From the NCBI GenBank assembly GCA_026874595.1, contig CM049321.1:13035479-13099478 (forward strand): a stretch of DNA of 64,000 nt, in the 5' to 3' direction. Numbering within the stretch: the stretch's first letter is position 1; each line of letters begins with the position of its first letter. This DNA is from Sipunculus nudus (taxonomy: Eukaryota > Annelida > Sipuncula > Golfingiida > Sipunculidae). The notes beneath the pieces were generated by a model that saw only the letters and a program-made list of their open reading frames with translations, was not told the origin of the DNA and did not search any database. Of this stretch, positions 47,870 to 60,200 are shown in pieces. A program made the position numbers and the translations under genes.

Positions 47870-48500
47870 CAACCTTTACCTGTTTTTACGTGTCAAAGTT
47901 TCACGTAACTTTTCAGCTGGAGGCTCATCATGCTCAGAATCACTGCCGTCATCATAGAGTACACAGTCTTTCATTCGAATAGGCACGTGACGTTATCATT
48001 CATGGCTGGACTGGCAGTAAGGTTCTGACCATTCATGTCAGTTTCACTATTGCTGTCACGAGTCTCTTTGCTTGCATCATACGCCTGTTAGAGCTCTGTG
48101 ACAATAGGAGCAAGTTTTGCCGTGTCAGCTATAGCGTTCATTTGACCGCGCAAGCCTTTGACTCTGCATATATATGTCCGAACTGGTCTTTTGAGTGGGA
48201 GACCTTCACTTTGTGTTATGATCACGCGAGTTTCCTTCATGAGAGCGCTTGTGCACAAGCTCACAGGAGGTGGCTGGGTCCCCCGCTGCGAGTTGCCACC
48301 TAACTGATCCCCTCCATCTTCATCTTGTTCCACCCTGTCCTGAGCTTTTAACCCTAATTAAAAATCTACCACGGTTTTCCAAACCTCACCCGTCTTTTAC
48401 TCCCGGTACTCCGCCTCAAGGGCCTCACTGGCAACCTTATGAGCGATAGATGCTTCAAGCAAGCTGCTCGAGAAAACTGCTATTTGACCATGTTGCTTTG
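47870..48500 (-). pseudogene. Gag-like remnant of the DIRS/Ngaro-like element
   Basis: The minus-strand frame at 48333-48088 reads MEQDEDGGDQLGGNSQRG and ALMKETRVIITQSEGLPLKR, followed after a stop by QQAYDASKETRDSNSE. Further down is LYDDGSDSEHDEPPAEKLRE (about 47965-47905). It has the acidic, coiled, low-conservation look of YR-retroelement gag and lies where gag should be relative to RT. Homology is not proven. Confidence 0.45.
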
Positions 48501-51500
48501 CGGTCTCTGGCCTTTCATTTCAGTCATTATCTTACCGACCACGTTGGCTGCTTCTTTCAGCGAGCGTTAACAAATGTTAATTCCACAACATAAACTAATT
48601 ACAATTCCGGGTAACTACCGCTTATGATTAATTGAAACATTTAAAACTTTATGATGCATTTAAATACCTGATATTCCAAAAACAGGTGCCGAACTGAGAT
48701 CGCCGCATGCTCGTGTCATCCCACGACATTATGAGAGGAAAATATTTTATATTTTTTCTTTATCCTGGCAATCACAGACAGACGTTGTGTGCCAAGGACT
48801 TAATGAAATAAGTATTTGATTATACGCTTACATGAATTGTAAACAAAAGGGGTTTTCCCTTAACTCATTTTGTTTTTGAGATGACCAGTGGCGGGAGTTC
48901 TCTACTGCTCCTGCAATCTTCTACCTTCCCTTCCATCCATACACGACCTTGCGCACTGATACTTCAAAAGTTAAACCACAAAGCAAAAACAACACATATA
49001 ACATTAAGGCAATTTCATTTAATGTCATCATTGTACAGTTGAAATAAATTAAAACTGAAATTATAGGGATGTCAGCACGGGGCATCTAGTGCCCCAAAAC
49101 AAATATTCGTGTGTGTTGGGAGGGGGCATGCAACAGGACTTGCTCGATTAATGTAAGCATAGTTAAACCAAGCTCACAGTAAATATACTGGGTTCCATTG
49201 GGTTGCACGTCAGTGCTACGTATCCTATAACCCTGTGTTACTACAATAATATATAAACTCTTCCGAGCGGGACGTCAGCAATATACAATGCCTTTCTTTA
49301 TACTGCATTTTATTCCTTACTGGCTAATTAGCATACGGTGTAGCCATAGTTCCTGGGCTGTCCCCTTGGTTACAATCACTACGGCAATGGGCAAGTCCAC
49401 ACCAGGGTATGAATAGGGATGACAGCTTTGGTATAAATCAAATTTAACAAACAACTCCCCTGGTCTTAAAATGGATTACACCATTTATACATTATTACTT
49501 CGTTGTATAACACCGCTTCAACCCCATCAATAACAAAGAAATCGTGAAATTATTTCCTTATTCTTAAAATGTGATCTATTTCAGGAGTGTGATTAGGTAT
49601 ATGACAACGACAGAAAAGACAACCCCCTAAACCAATAAATAGACCTATCGTTTCCCCCTGCCTGTAAAAAAGGTGAACTGTGTAACATTTGCAACGTGAA
49701 CACATTAACCCCCCCCCCCCCCCAAAGGGTTATAGGTGACCGTGATTACCTTATTGATACATGAGAGCACAATACTCTATACTGCGCAAGCCGATGCATG
49801 TTCAGGTTTGATAAATAGGTAATAAACCACATTACAAACGGGAGGTATGTAAAGTCAGCAGATGTGTGGAAATCCAAAGAACTAACGTGATACCACTATT
49901 AGTGAGACTTAGAAGTTTAGTCCATCCCTGGTAGTGTTTCTTAATTGTTGGCTTCCTTGTTTACAAAACAAAGACATCAAAATCACGGTGTGCCATTTCT
50001 TTTGCTAAAAATAACGCTCTCTCAAAATGTATTGCATATGAATAACTGGCCATAGAGCAAATCTGCCGTGCAAAACGTTTACAAATAGTGGTTAGTTTTC
50101 CTGGCTTTGCCAACAATCCAAGGAGTTCCAAAACCATGACTTTCAGCCTAACTAGAGATTATGCCCTACAAAATTAAATACACTATGGGAAGGCACAGAC
50201 ATGTTTTGTGAAAGGTGCAACTTGTTACCTAGCAAAATCATTTCTGGACAAGGTCCAGTTTTATTCCCAGCTTTAAACAGGTTGAACACGGTGTCTGCTT
50301 GTGAAGTAATATAATACCATATTAGTCAAGCGGGTAACAGAAAAGCAAGAAGGGACATTGAGCAAACACAAGAAACACCTACCAAGAGACGCTTGTGAAT
50401 AGAGTTATCCACAATGGTCAAAGTGAGCAAAATATCACCAAAATAGTAAACCAGCACGTTAATATGAGGTGATGATGAAACACCACAGTGGAAAATGTTA
50501 AATTGGTTTACTGCTCGATGCTTGGTTTATCAACCTGGTCACACTTCAGAGTAGTATTTCCATGACACAACTTAAATGAATGTCTTGGACACGAGTGTTT
50601 TATGTGTACGACATGCCGGTGTATCCCAATGCTTTATGAGATCAAATGTCAATCCTCGGAAGAGGTGTCCCAGGCCCCAAGCACTGTGAGGCAATGCCTC
50701 GATTTAATAATACACTTATCCTAAGTCGCACTGTCCTGCGCGTAAACTAGGAGACCCTAGCCACCTAAATCTTAAAGAAATTAAATGCCGGAGTCACAAT
50801 ATACCTACAGCATATATCATAAGGGTTCTCCTTAATGGCTTTGGGTATCTGCTCTCAATGCATTAACAGCCATGGCCCTGCAATATGTGAATCGTCGTGT
50901 GGTCACCATGGTTCAGGTTCATGGATACTCTAATCCCGTTAAGTGCAGCCACACCTGATAGTAGTAACATGAATATCTATATCACACCCGTTATAAATAT
51001 TTCGACATTGCAAGCTGCATGAACAAGCACTGGCCCAAAAAGGTGAATATGCTCGAAGCAGGGTAGAAATAATCTTGGATATACAGTGATACGATAATGC
51101 TGGTTGATAAGATAGGTTGACCATGCGCAGATTTCACCGTCTCAGGATGCCCCTAATATACACAGGTACCTGTAACCATTTTCATGTTGATAAGTAATAT
51201 GTTAATTTGACATCTGACCTTTAATGAGTGCATAATAATATCCACAGTAATAAGGGGGGGGGGGATGGAAAGAACCACATACAACCAAGCACAGAATATA
51301 AAGCTTCAACTGCTATGCAAAACAATAGCTCTCATAAACTACATTGCTAAATGCAGGTAATATATACTCAATCTTAACCCTATTATTGTACATGTTATAG
51401 TGCCATCAAACAATCAAAATATGAGAAGTAACAGCGAGCTTATTTCATATTTTTTTTTCATAAATTCTACACTTAGCTATAATACTTCTTAATCATTATA

Positions 51501-54500
51501 CTTGTAATGCAAAGTATACATCATCATCATCATCATTTAACAAAAAATCACAAACTTTTTTTTTTCTTTGACATGTCAAAAAATAAGCTCTTTCTGGTTA
51601 CGTATGCACATATGTAACAATGAAAACACGAAGGATGAGTGAAATGAACGACTTATCATCAAATGTGTGTGGCGCCCTCTGTACATTATACATTCAAGCT
51701 TTCCCGGGCTGAAGAGCCAAAATTTGTGCATTTACCTGTGCCCTGAAACTGTTTCCACCCCTAAGAGACAGTGTCTAACATTACACAAACTTTTCTGCTG
51801 TACTCGCTGCGGGTGAGTGCATCTAAATCTTGCAGGGCATCAAATTACAATGGCTTTAGAGGGGTCAAAGTTCGCATTCAATACCTTGTCAAACAGCATC
51901 TCTCACAAGTCGTGTTGCTTTCGAATTAGGAATATTGATTCAAATACAAGACTTGCTGCTGGGCTGGCACATGCTGTTCCATAAAGTTGGTCATTTACCT
52001 ACAGCTTGGAATTACTGTTCTTCCTTGTGCCATCCGACACTGTACAAGTACTTAACTCATTAAAACCAAAACAGAATTTCAATATTGCTTACATGCGCCC
52101 ACATCCTGCAATATTCATTGACCCCACATTGCCAACAATCACATTCAATCTATCCATTACAACCTATATGCTCAATAATTATTTCCAGTTTTCTTCATTT
52201 TAATTTTTTTCTTTGGATACGATATGATGAGAATGGTGTGAAAGGGAATACCCAAATGAATATTCAAATTTTTTATGATGGGGAACACCCACGTGAATAT
52301 TCATGACTTGTCTGTGCACTGATTCGCTAACATGACAATGAATAAATGGGATTAATGCAATATGGTTAACCATACATACATACATCCAATATGACTTTGC
52401 AGCCCACAGTGTTTATTTACTTGAATAAAGCATAGACAGTGACATGTTATATAATCTTTATGATACATGTCCCTACATAAGGTCTCGCCACATATACACA
52501 ATATGTAAATGTATGCCACTGGGCGAGTATAATTTGATGTCAAAGGTCACATTCATGCAAAAAGACATGTACACACTTTTTAGTTGCACCCACACACACA
52601 AATTCATTAACACGCTCATATATTCATGAATCAAGACATTTGCCCAAGCAAGATTACATCAGAATATACAGACCAGTCTTCTGGTCTTCTCTAAAGAGTT
52701 TTTTTTTTAGTTTACAACGTGCATATGAATCCCAATCTACAATGGTATCTTATGAATATATACAAAGGAAATCCATCTCCCTGCCCGGCCCCAATACTGT
52801 TCTCCCAGAACGGTTTGTTCAACTCCTTGGTTCCCAAAACATTTAGCCGATTTTCTAGTTGCGAGACCATGATAGGGTCAAAGGTCAAATCCAACAGATC
52901 ACGGTCCTGCTGCAAAAGTAATACCTTTCATTTTCCTTGCTTTTGCTGGGGTTTTAAATTCATCAAAATGTTTTCCAGGCACAAAAAAAACCAAGGTTGA
53001 TAATACAGTAATTAAGCAATTACAGTTCACTTATTTGTCCATAACAATTCTGGGAACTACAAAGCATGGCCATCAGGTATAAATTTATCATAATTTTTTT
53101 TTGAGAATTTGTAAATAAACATTTCAACACCAAACTTGTCATCACAGGAACTTATGGTGTATTTGGCGATGAGGATTTAAATGCAATGGTGTAAATAAAA
53201 GTTTCACAAGTTCAGTTTCCATGTCTTAGAAAAGTTTCTTTTTTAAAATGCTTGTCGCCAAATTCAATTCAATTTTTCCCCCTATCTACTGTTTTAGCAC
53301 CAATTGAACAACGTTCAAATTATAATCAGGAAGCAGCGTTGACCCATCAACAAAATGATATAAAGCCTATTTAAATATATGGTGGGGTTGGGACAATAAC
53401 CAATATCCGGGATTATCACGGCAACTGACAGCTGTGATAATCCCAGAACTCTTTTTTTTTTTTAAGTTTGAAAATCATCTATTTTCATCATCTTTTTTCA
53501 AGCATATTTGTAATATTAATGAACTGCATGAAATTCTATAAAAAGTTATTATAATGTAAAAATTATATGGGTATTGTATGTTCAAGATGACAATGTCCAA
53601 CAAACTAACACAGTTGTGTTCTCTGAAAACTCGGGGGGGGGGGATTTTCCCCGTGTATAGGTAGTCCCAGAAAAATAACAAAAAGAACTGACAACTGATA
53701 ACTGACAATATAGTGACAAGACCTGGAGTTCCCATGCTAGATATAAAAACATTATATTTCACATTAAATTTTCTATCATTATTTTGATAAACTGATTATC
53801 ATCCCAACCCCACTTCCTTGTATCCTTACTGCCTCCAGTGTACCTTTTTCTATTAAGAATCTCGTCCACTGATGCTGGCACTTAACATAACACAACCTGG
53901 AGTAAAATATCTTTGCTGCACATGTGAAGAAAAGTATCCATTCTTCTAGTTGGATCTGAATGAGGCCCCTTTACAAATGTCTGATCACATTTCTAATGTA
54001 TATTATCTAAATATGATGACCTATGACCTCCTGCTCTATGACAGGACCTTTTAAGTCCAAAATACAATATTTCATAATATATCTGTTATAAAACATCTAT
54101 CTTGAACATCCATTCCATTTTACAATTACATTTACAACAAAATTATTAATAAAATCAAACCATGTGCATAATAAATACATCCAAAGGCCTACTTCATACA
54201 ATTTACTTAAATATTTTCCAAAACAATACTTGTTGACTGGTAGTTTCTATCTGTTCTCATTAAAAAATGTAGTCAAATGAGAAAGAAACGGATAAATGTC
54301 ACCCGAGCCAGTCCAAGCTGGAGACAAAACCAATGACAAAACTGGAGGGACCAGGAAAAAAGTCACTGCATTGGTTAACTGTTTAAAAACGGATTAATGT
54401 CACCCAAGCCAGTCCATGCTGGAGACAAAACCAATGACAAAACTGGAGGGACCAGGAAAAAAGTCACTGCATAAGTTAATTGTTTAGGAGGCATCAGACT

Positions 54501-56862
54501 ATGGCAGAGAAGGGACCAGTCTGTTATCAGAGTAAGAACCAGCCCATCATGGAGAGAAAAAGGGAGGAGCCAATCCACAATACAGACTTACTCAGTTTTG
54601 ATGAAGAACCAGACCATGATTGGGTAGAACATTACATGCCCCTTTTTACATTTGGACTTTCATGAACTACCCTTTTTAAATCAGAATCAGCTGCTTAATA
54701 TCCTTAGTCTTGGGTTTTCACTATAAGTCATGACAAATACTCATTTTTCTGACTGGCCATGAAATTCCTAGTTGTTAACAAGTGTTCATTTTCTAACCCA
54801 AGTTAATGTATGACCACTAGGGAACTTAGATGCTGGGCCCTTGTGTTCTGAACAAGAAGCTTTTCATAAACTACACCTTGATACAAGAATAATTCTCAGC
54901 CCCCTAGCTCAATAAAAAATGATGACAAAACTTCCATATCACATGCAACAACACTACACATTTACTTGTAACACAAGGATCCTAGTAAATTGAAATCTGG
55001 CAACATTGTTTTTCCCGCTTTGAGGCGTACAAATTGCCGGGTTTATCAGTTCACCTGCATGACTGCAGCCACTCCAGAAAAATCATGAATGTTCAATAAT
55101 GCTAATTTATGTTCACTGTCTGGACCATCGACTGCAAGCCCACCAGGTCATCCAAGGAACAAAAAAAAAAAAAAAATCCATCAGCACCTTGCATCAATCA
55201 TATCTGCAGTGAGAGAGAGAGTGGCTGTCATTCAGCTTTCTGCTGAATAGGTATAAATGATTATTGGCACTAAGGAATGGCTTTTTATTTTTAAATTTAC
55301 AAGACCCATGAGTGATCATTCACACTCATTTCAAGAATCTTATTTTCTGGACTATGCTACCTGTTCTGTAAAAATGTGTCTAAGATATATGACATTGATT
55401 TAGAGTGTTTAACATCCTCTGCCCCTGTTTATCCTTTGCACCCCGCCATGACTGGAACAACCGGGCCAGCACAAACACTGGAGCAAGCAACCATTAAGGG
55501 TGAACCCACATCTGATGCTGCTTCCCCCTGGTGGCCTTTTGTTGAACCTGCAGTGGTGCACACCATAACACTGAAGGTCTTAACAGGTTTAATATGATAT
55601 GATAACTGCCAACATTTCATATTTTTTCTGATAGAGGGGCACCAAGATATGTTTATATGTATTTTGGCTTGTCAGAAGTAACTGCCATACTATTTAATAT
55701 GACCCTACTGAATAACCTGAAAAATTATTATCACATTTCCTCATTTCTGGCAATTTTAAATGTATTTCATGGAATGATGGAACCAGAATATCTGAAAAAC
55801 CCTTCCTACTTATCCATACATCAGCCTAATTGATATTCAATTACATTAATTTCTTGACAAATTATTTTATCCCTCCTATAATGAGAACTTAAGTCCCTTA
55901 ACCCAAGCGCCATAAAAAAATACTATGCAACTCTTTTCTAAGTCATGTGCTTAGTTTAAACAGTAGTAGGTATAAACCAAGAATTATGCAAGGTAACAGG
56001 CTATTATCGTAACTCTTAATTAAGACTGTAGCTGGCAGTCCTTTAACCTTTATATCGGTGATGGTGAGATCGGAGTGTGCGCAGACATTGTATAATATTA
56101 AGTAACATCACAGACAATCTGATTTCTCTTGGAAAAAAAAAAAAACAACACACAATCACATGGTTTCCCCACCAAACAAACGCCCCATACCCCACACTGA
56201 AAGCACTACAGTCCAAGTACAAGGCTAGTACTTCACTTTCCCTCCATTTATACTCATCTGCACAAAAATATAGTGCACACAATACCAATTTGCCCTGCAG
56301 GGTACAGCTTCACTTTCTGGTAAATTATCCCAACCCACTGTGGCAATTAAACCAGCAGCCGGCCTGACCCATTCAAAACGTTCTCTTACATACGTTATAA
56401 TATATCCAATACGAACTCGTATTCAACAAAGCCAAATACAGAATAGGAAGCCCCAAAATGTATCCCATAATTCCAGCTTAGCTACTCTGTTGCCTCAAAA
56501 TTATACCTGGTCAAGCTGTGTGTCTGTATATCATTATTGACAAACATATTTACAGGCTACCTTGACCACAGGTAGTTAATTACCTCCAGGTTCATGAACC
56601 TGTATGGTACAACCAAAGGCCTGCAGAAAAACAAGAGCATGGTATTCAGCTGGATTATGCCAGGCTTCCCAAGCGCAGTAGTCTTAAATGATCAAACATC
56701 ACGCATTAAACATTCCTGGATTCAATCGTCAAACAGTTATTGTTGCTGAATTGGTGGACCTGTTCAGCCTGAACAAACTGTCTCAAATCATTTGGCATTA
56801 AGTTTTCCTCTTTCACCGAAGACATCTGTGTGTTAGCTGGTTATCAGTTCAAAATATGTACT
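48501..56862. other. Long non-coding stretch; right part may be LARP4 3' UTR
   Basis: No exon, RNA gene or recognisable transposon was found over 8 kb. It has markedly fewer microsatellites than the left half. Small features are C-runs at 49709-49723, a G-run at 51256-51265, TCATCATCATCATCA at 51521-51535, a G-run at 53634-53643, a 101-bp tandem duplication at 54286-54487, and an A-run at 55161-55176. Antisense AATAAA signals are present (for example complementary to 49308-49316 and 55283-55292) but cannot be ranked. A Pumilio-type UGUAAAUA (minus strand) lies about 310 bases after the LARP4 stop. Confidence 0.4.
54286..54487. repeat. 101-bp tandem duplication
   Basis: GCCAGTCCAAGCTGGAGACA at 54307 recurs as GCCAGTCCATGCTGGAGACA at 54408. 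The units differ at only a few bases, and the unit contains GACAAAACTGGAGGGACCAG exactly in both. Confidence 0.85.
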
Positions 56863-57237
56863 TCATTTGGCAAAGCTTTTTGTCGGCAAGTCTCTCTCAC
56901 GTTCTCGTCTGCGATCACGATCACGATCTCTACGATCCTCACGGTTCTCTTTGGACCTGCGACCTGCGCGGGGACGCTGATCACGGGGTTCATCTTTTCC
57001 CCCCCTCTGCCACTCTCCGCCACTATCACCGGCAACAGTTTGTGAGTTTTCACGCAGCGCTTGTTTGGTTACTATTTCATTGTTATTTGTACTGCTGTTC
57101 TTGGCTGGTGGTGTTGACTCCTTGTCAGACTCATCACTGGACCTTGCCTGGTCTGTTCCGCTTTCGGCAGCTTTGTTCGCTGCAGCACGTTGAACCATCT
57201 GGGCATAACTCAGCTTCGTTGGTTTGTTTGAGTCATC
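56863..57237 (-). CDS. LARP4: LARP4-like last exon (stop codon)
   Basis: The acceptor reads CGATTGTAG on the minus strand and the exon starts phase 0 with DDSNKPTKLSYAQMV. It ends in an RDRDRDRRRERERD-type mixed-charge tract, then LPTKSFAK and the stop at 56863-56865. The KLSYAQ block is a conserved C-terminal feature of LARP4/4B. Confidence 0.88.
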   Translation of the reverse strand, partial: DDSNKPTKLSYAQMVQRAAANKAAESGTDQARSSDESDKESTPPAKNSSTNNNEIVTKQALRENSQTVAGDSGGEWQRGGKDEPRDQRPRAGRRSKENREDRRDRDRDRRRERERDLPTKSFAK

Positions 57238-60200
57238 CTACAATCGAAAAAAGGTTCAACGTAACAAGAGCATGGTCAGCATCAACTTCACAATCGTTTA
57301 CCCCTTTGTTAGTCATTTATGGAATAAATTTTGCAAAATATGGGTTCTACACAATTTTCCACATAATAAGTCAAAAAGTGATCAATGTCTCAAATTCACA
57401 ACATTTAAGTTTGAGAACCTAATTTTATTCACTTGGTTAAATAACCTAAAATTCTGAAAGTCTACTGTTTAATCTATTAATAAGATGCAATTTATTTTCT
57501 GTTTATCATTAGTCTATAATTCAGCAGATCTGACCACAACCATTGCCCTGATTAAAGAGGAACAATATACATATATTTACCTTCATATCTGATACACTGT
57601 ATTGCAAATTCAAAATGTATATTAATTCTGGTCTATATACAGACCATTGTATCATTTGAGTTCTGTTTTTACATGTAATGTTTAAAATGTGTAATATTAA
57701 CACACTTCAGTTTAAGTTTTAAATATTCACTGAGGCCTCTGACCTTATCACACAGTGCCACGGGTGTTGTTTGTCCTGATGAGGAGGGGGGTGTACTGTT
57801 ACACGTGCCGGCGTCTAACGATTTCTGACTGGTCATTGTCCCCTGGTCTGATGTGCTGACCGCCCTATTAACCCTGAAATGACAAGATTAGAAATAATAC
57901 CGTTATAAAGGATTCTAATGTAAACTAAGCAGTCCCTAATGTGGCATATAGTTTACTCATACATTATGTTATGACATGTACCTAGGTGCTTGTCCTGGCA
58001 CCTGAAGACTTAATTTAACAATTTAAAAACTTCATTGGGTTTTAGGTGCCTAAATTTCAAAATTCTGATTTCATGAATTTTTCAGGAATAAAATTTCAAT
58101 ATTATGATTTTTTTAAAATGGTTTTAAAGGTTTATTAAGTTTCCATTAAGTTCTTTAGCTCTGTTCACTAAAAATCAAGTGACTTACTTTTGCGGAGACT
58201 GTGGGGGTGTTGGCAGTGAGGGTGTGCTGGTCGGTGTCTCTACAGCCGACTTTTCTATTGGGGGACTTTGCGTCCTTGTCACCGCAGCAACCTTGGTCGG
58301 CGCGGCAACCGCAGCAGTATTATTTGTAGTCATTGCAGTTGTAAGTAATGTTTGGATGGGGGCAGAAGCCGGAGGGCTTGATGGTGCAGTCTCTTTCGTG
58401 GGGGACTGCGGAACCTGTGTTTGCGTTTTGACTTCCCGGGTCAGGGGTTTGGCAGTCCCCTTCACAACGTCAGACATCTTGTTTTCAAACACCTCTCCAG
58501 CATTTGTGCTATTCTGGAAAGAAATATACAAAACACTGATTAATAATCGGGTTGATCTTGCAGAAGATAAGCAAGCAATTTTACTCCTACTGGTTCAGAC
58601 TGAAGCATGACATCTCCACTTGCAAACATATCAACTTTTCCATAAACTAGAATACGGGTAGTCGACAAGCGACTATGTGTATCCGCCTAAATCAGAGTGG
58701 AACGGGTGAAGTGAGGCATGGATTGAGTGGCAAGGGGAAATAGAGTGAAGTGTTGCATATTAGCATGGTTGTCTGCAGCCAAATGGTGTATGTAGGTTGC
58801 GCCACCTACCACAAAATCCAGAAAGGCATCCAAGTTGTATACATATGCAAAATTAGAGGCAGAAAAGTCAAACCACTATAAGTTTATGAGTGATTTTAGC
58901 CCATGGCAGACAAACAGATGGACGCTGTGCAAAAATGGTTGAAGGTGGCGCCACCAGCTTTGCTTATGATAAAGAGCTATGTGAGAACAATACACATGCA
59001 AAACTTTGGCCCAATCGGTCAAACGGTTCCCAAGATATGAGCTTGGATGTCTGCTGCATAAACTAGAATGCAGGTGGCGCCACCTGTCATAAAATCAAGA
59101 GAGCTGTCGGGGATGTATAAACCTGCAAAATTTTAGGCAGATATGTCAAACCACTGCCGAGATATGAGTGATTTTATCCCATGGCAGACAAACAGACGGG
59201 AGCTGTGCAAAAATGGCTGCAGGTGGCCCCACCAGTTTTGCGTATGATAAAGAGCTATGTGAGATCTATACACATGCAAAATTTTGGCCCAATCGGTCAA
59301 ACAGTTCCCCAGATATAAGTTTGGATGTCTGCAGCGTAAACGTGAATGAAGGTGGCGCCACCTGTCATAAAATCAGAAAAGCTATCCAGGATGTATACAC
59401 ATGCCGAATTTCAGGTGAATTAGTCATATCACTGCAGAGATATGAGTGATTGTATCCCATGGCAAACAAACAGACAGGAGCTGTGCAAAAATGGCTGCAG
59501 GTGGCGCCACCAGTTTTGTGTATGATAAATAGCTATGTGAGATCTATACACATGCAAAATTTTGGCCCAATCGGTCAAACGGTTCCCGAGAGAGCTTGGA
59601 TGTCTGCAGCGTAAACGTGAATGTAGGTGGCGCCACCTGTCATAAAATCAGAAAAGCTATCCAGGATGTATACGCATGCCGAATTTCAGGTGAATTAGTC
59701 AAATCACTGCAGAGATATGAGTGATTTTAACCCAAGGCAGACGAACAGATGGACACTGTGCAAACATGGTTGCAGGTGGCGCCACCATTTCTTATGTATG
59801 TTATAAAGCTCTCCGAGGGCTACATTTGTGCAAAAAAATTTTCCTGATCCATCAAACGGTTCCCGAGATATGTGGGTTTATGTGTGGAAACAGACACACA
59901 AACGGACGCAGAGCGCAGAGGAAAGGTCAGAGGTCAAAACAAAATCGGGGCGCAGCAGTTCACATGTGACCCGAACATAATCCTGGGTTTCGTAAAATTC
60001 CGCCCAGCGGTTACGGAGTTTTCCGGACACCGCGGCGGTAGCGGCGGCGGCGTGCAGCTGAAAACATAGTATCTGCAAAACTCTGTTTTGGCGGATACAA
60101 GAATTATAATAAGGTATGACTGGGACTTTGAGAATCTCATCTTCACCAAAAGGCCAGCAGGTGGCACTAGTGAAGGATGAAGCTAACTGCTTATTAACAT

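Noticed and set aside
49000-56800. Protein-coding gene in the featureless 8-kb stretch
   Set aside because: All frames are short, with no motif or linked splice sites. It is better explained as UTR or intergenic sequence.
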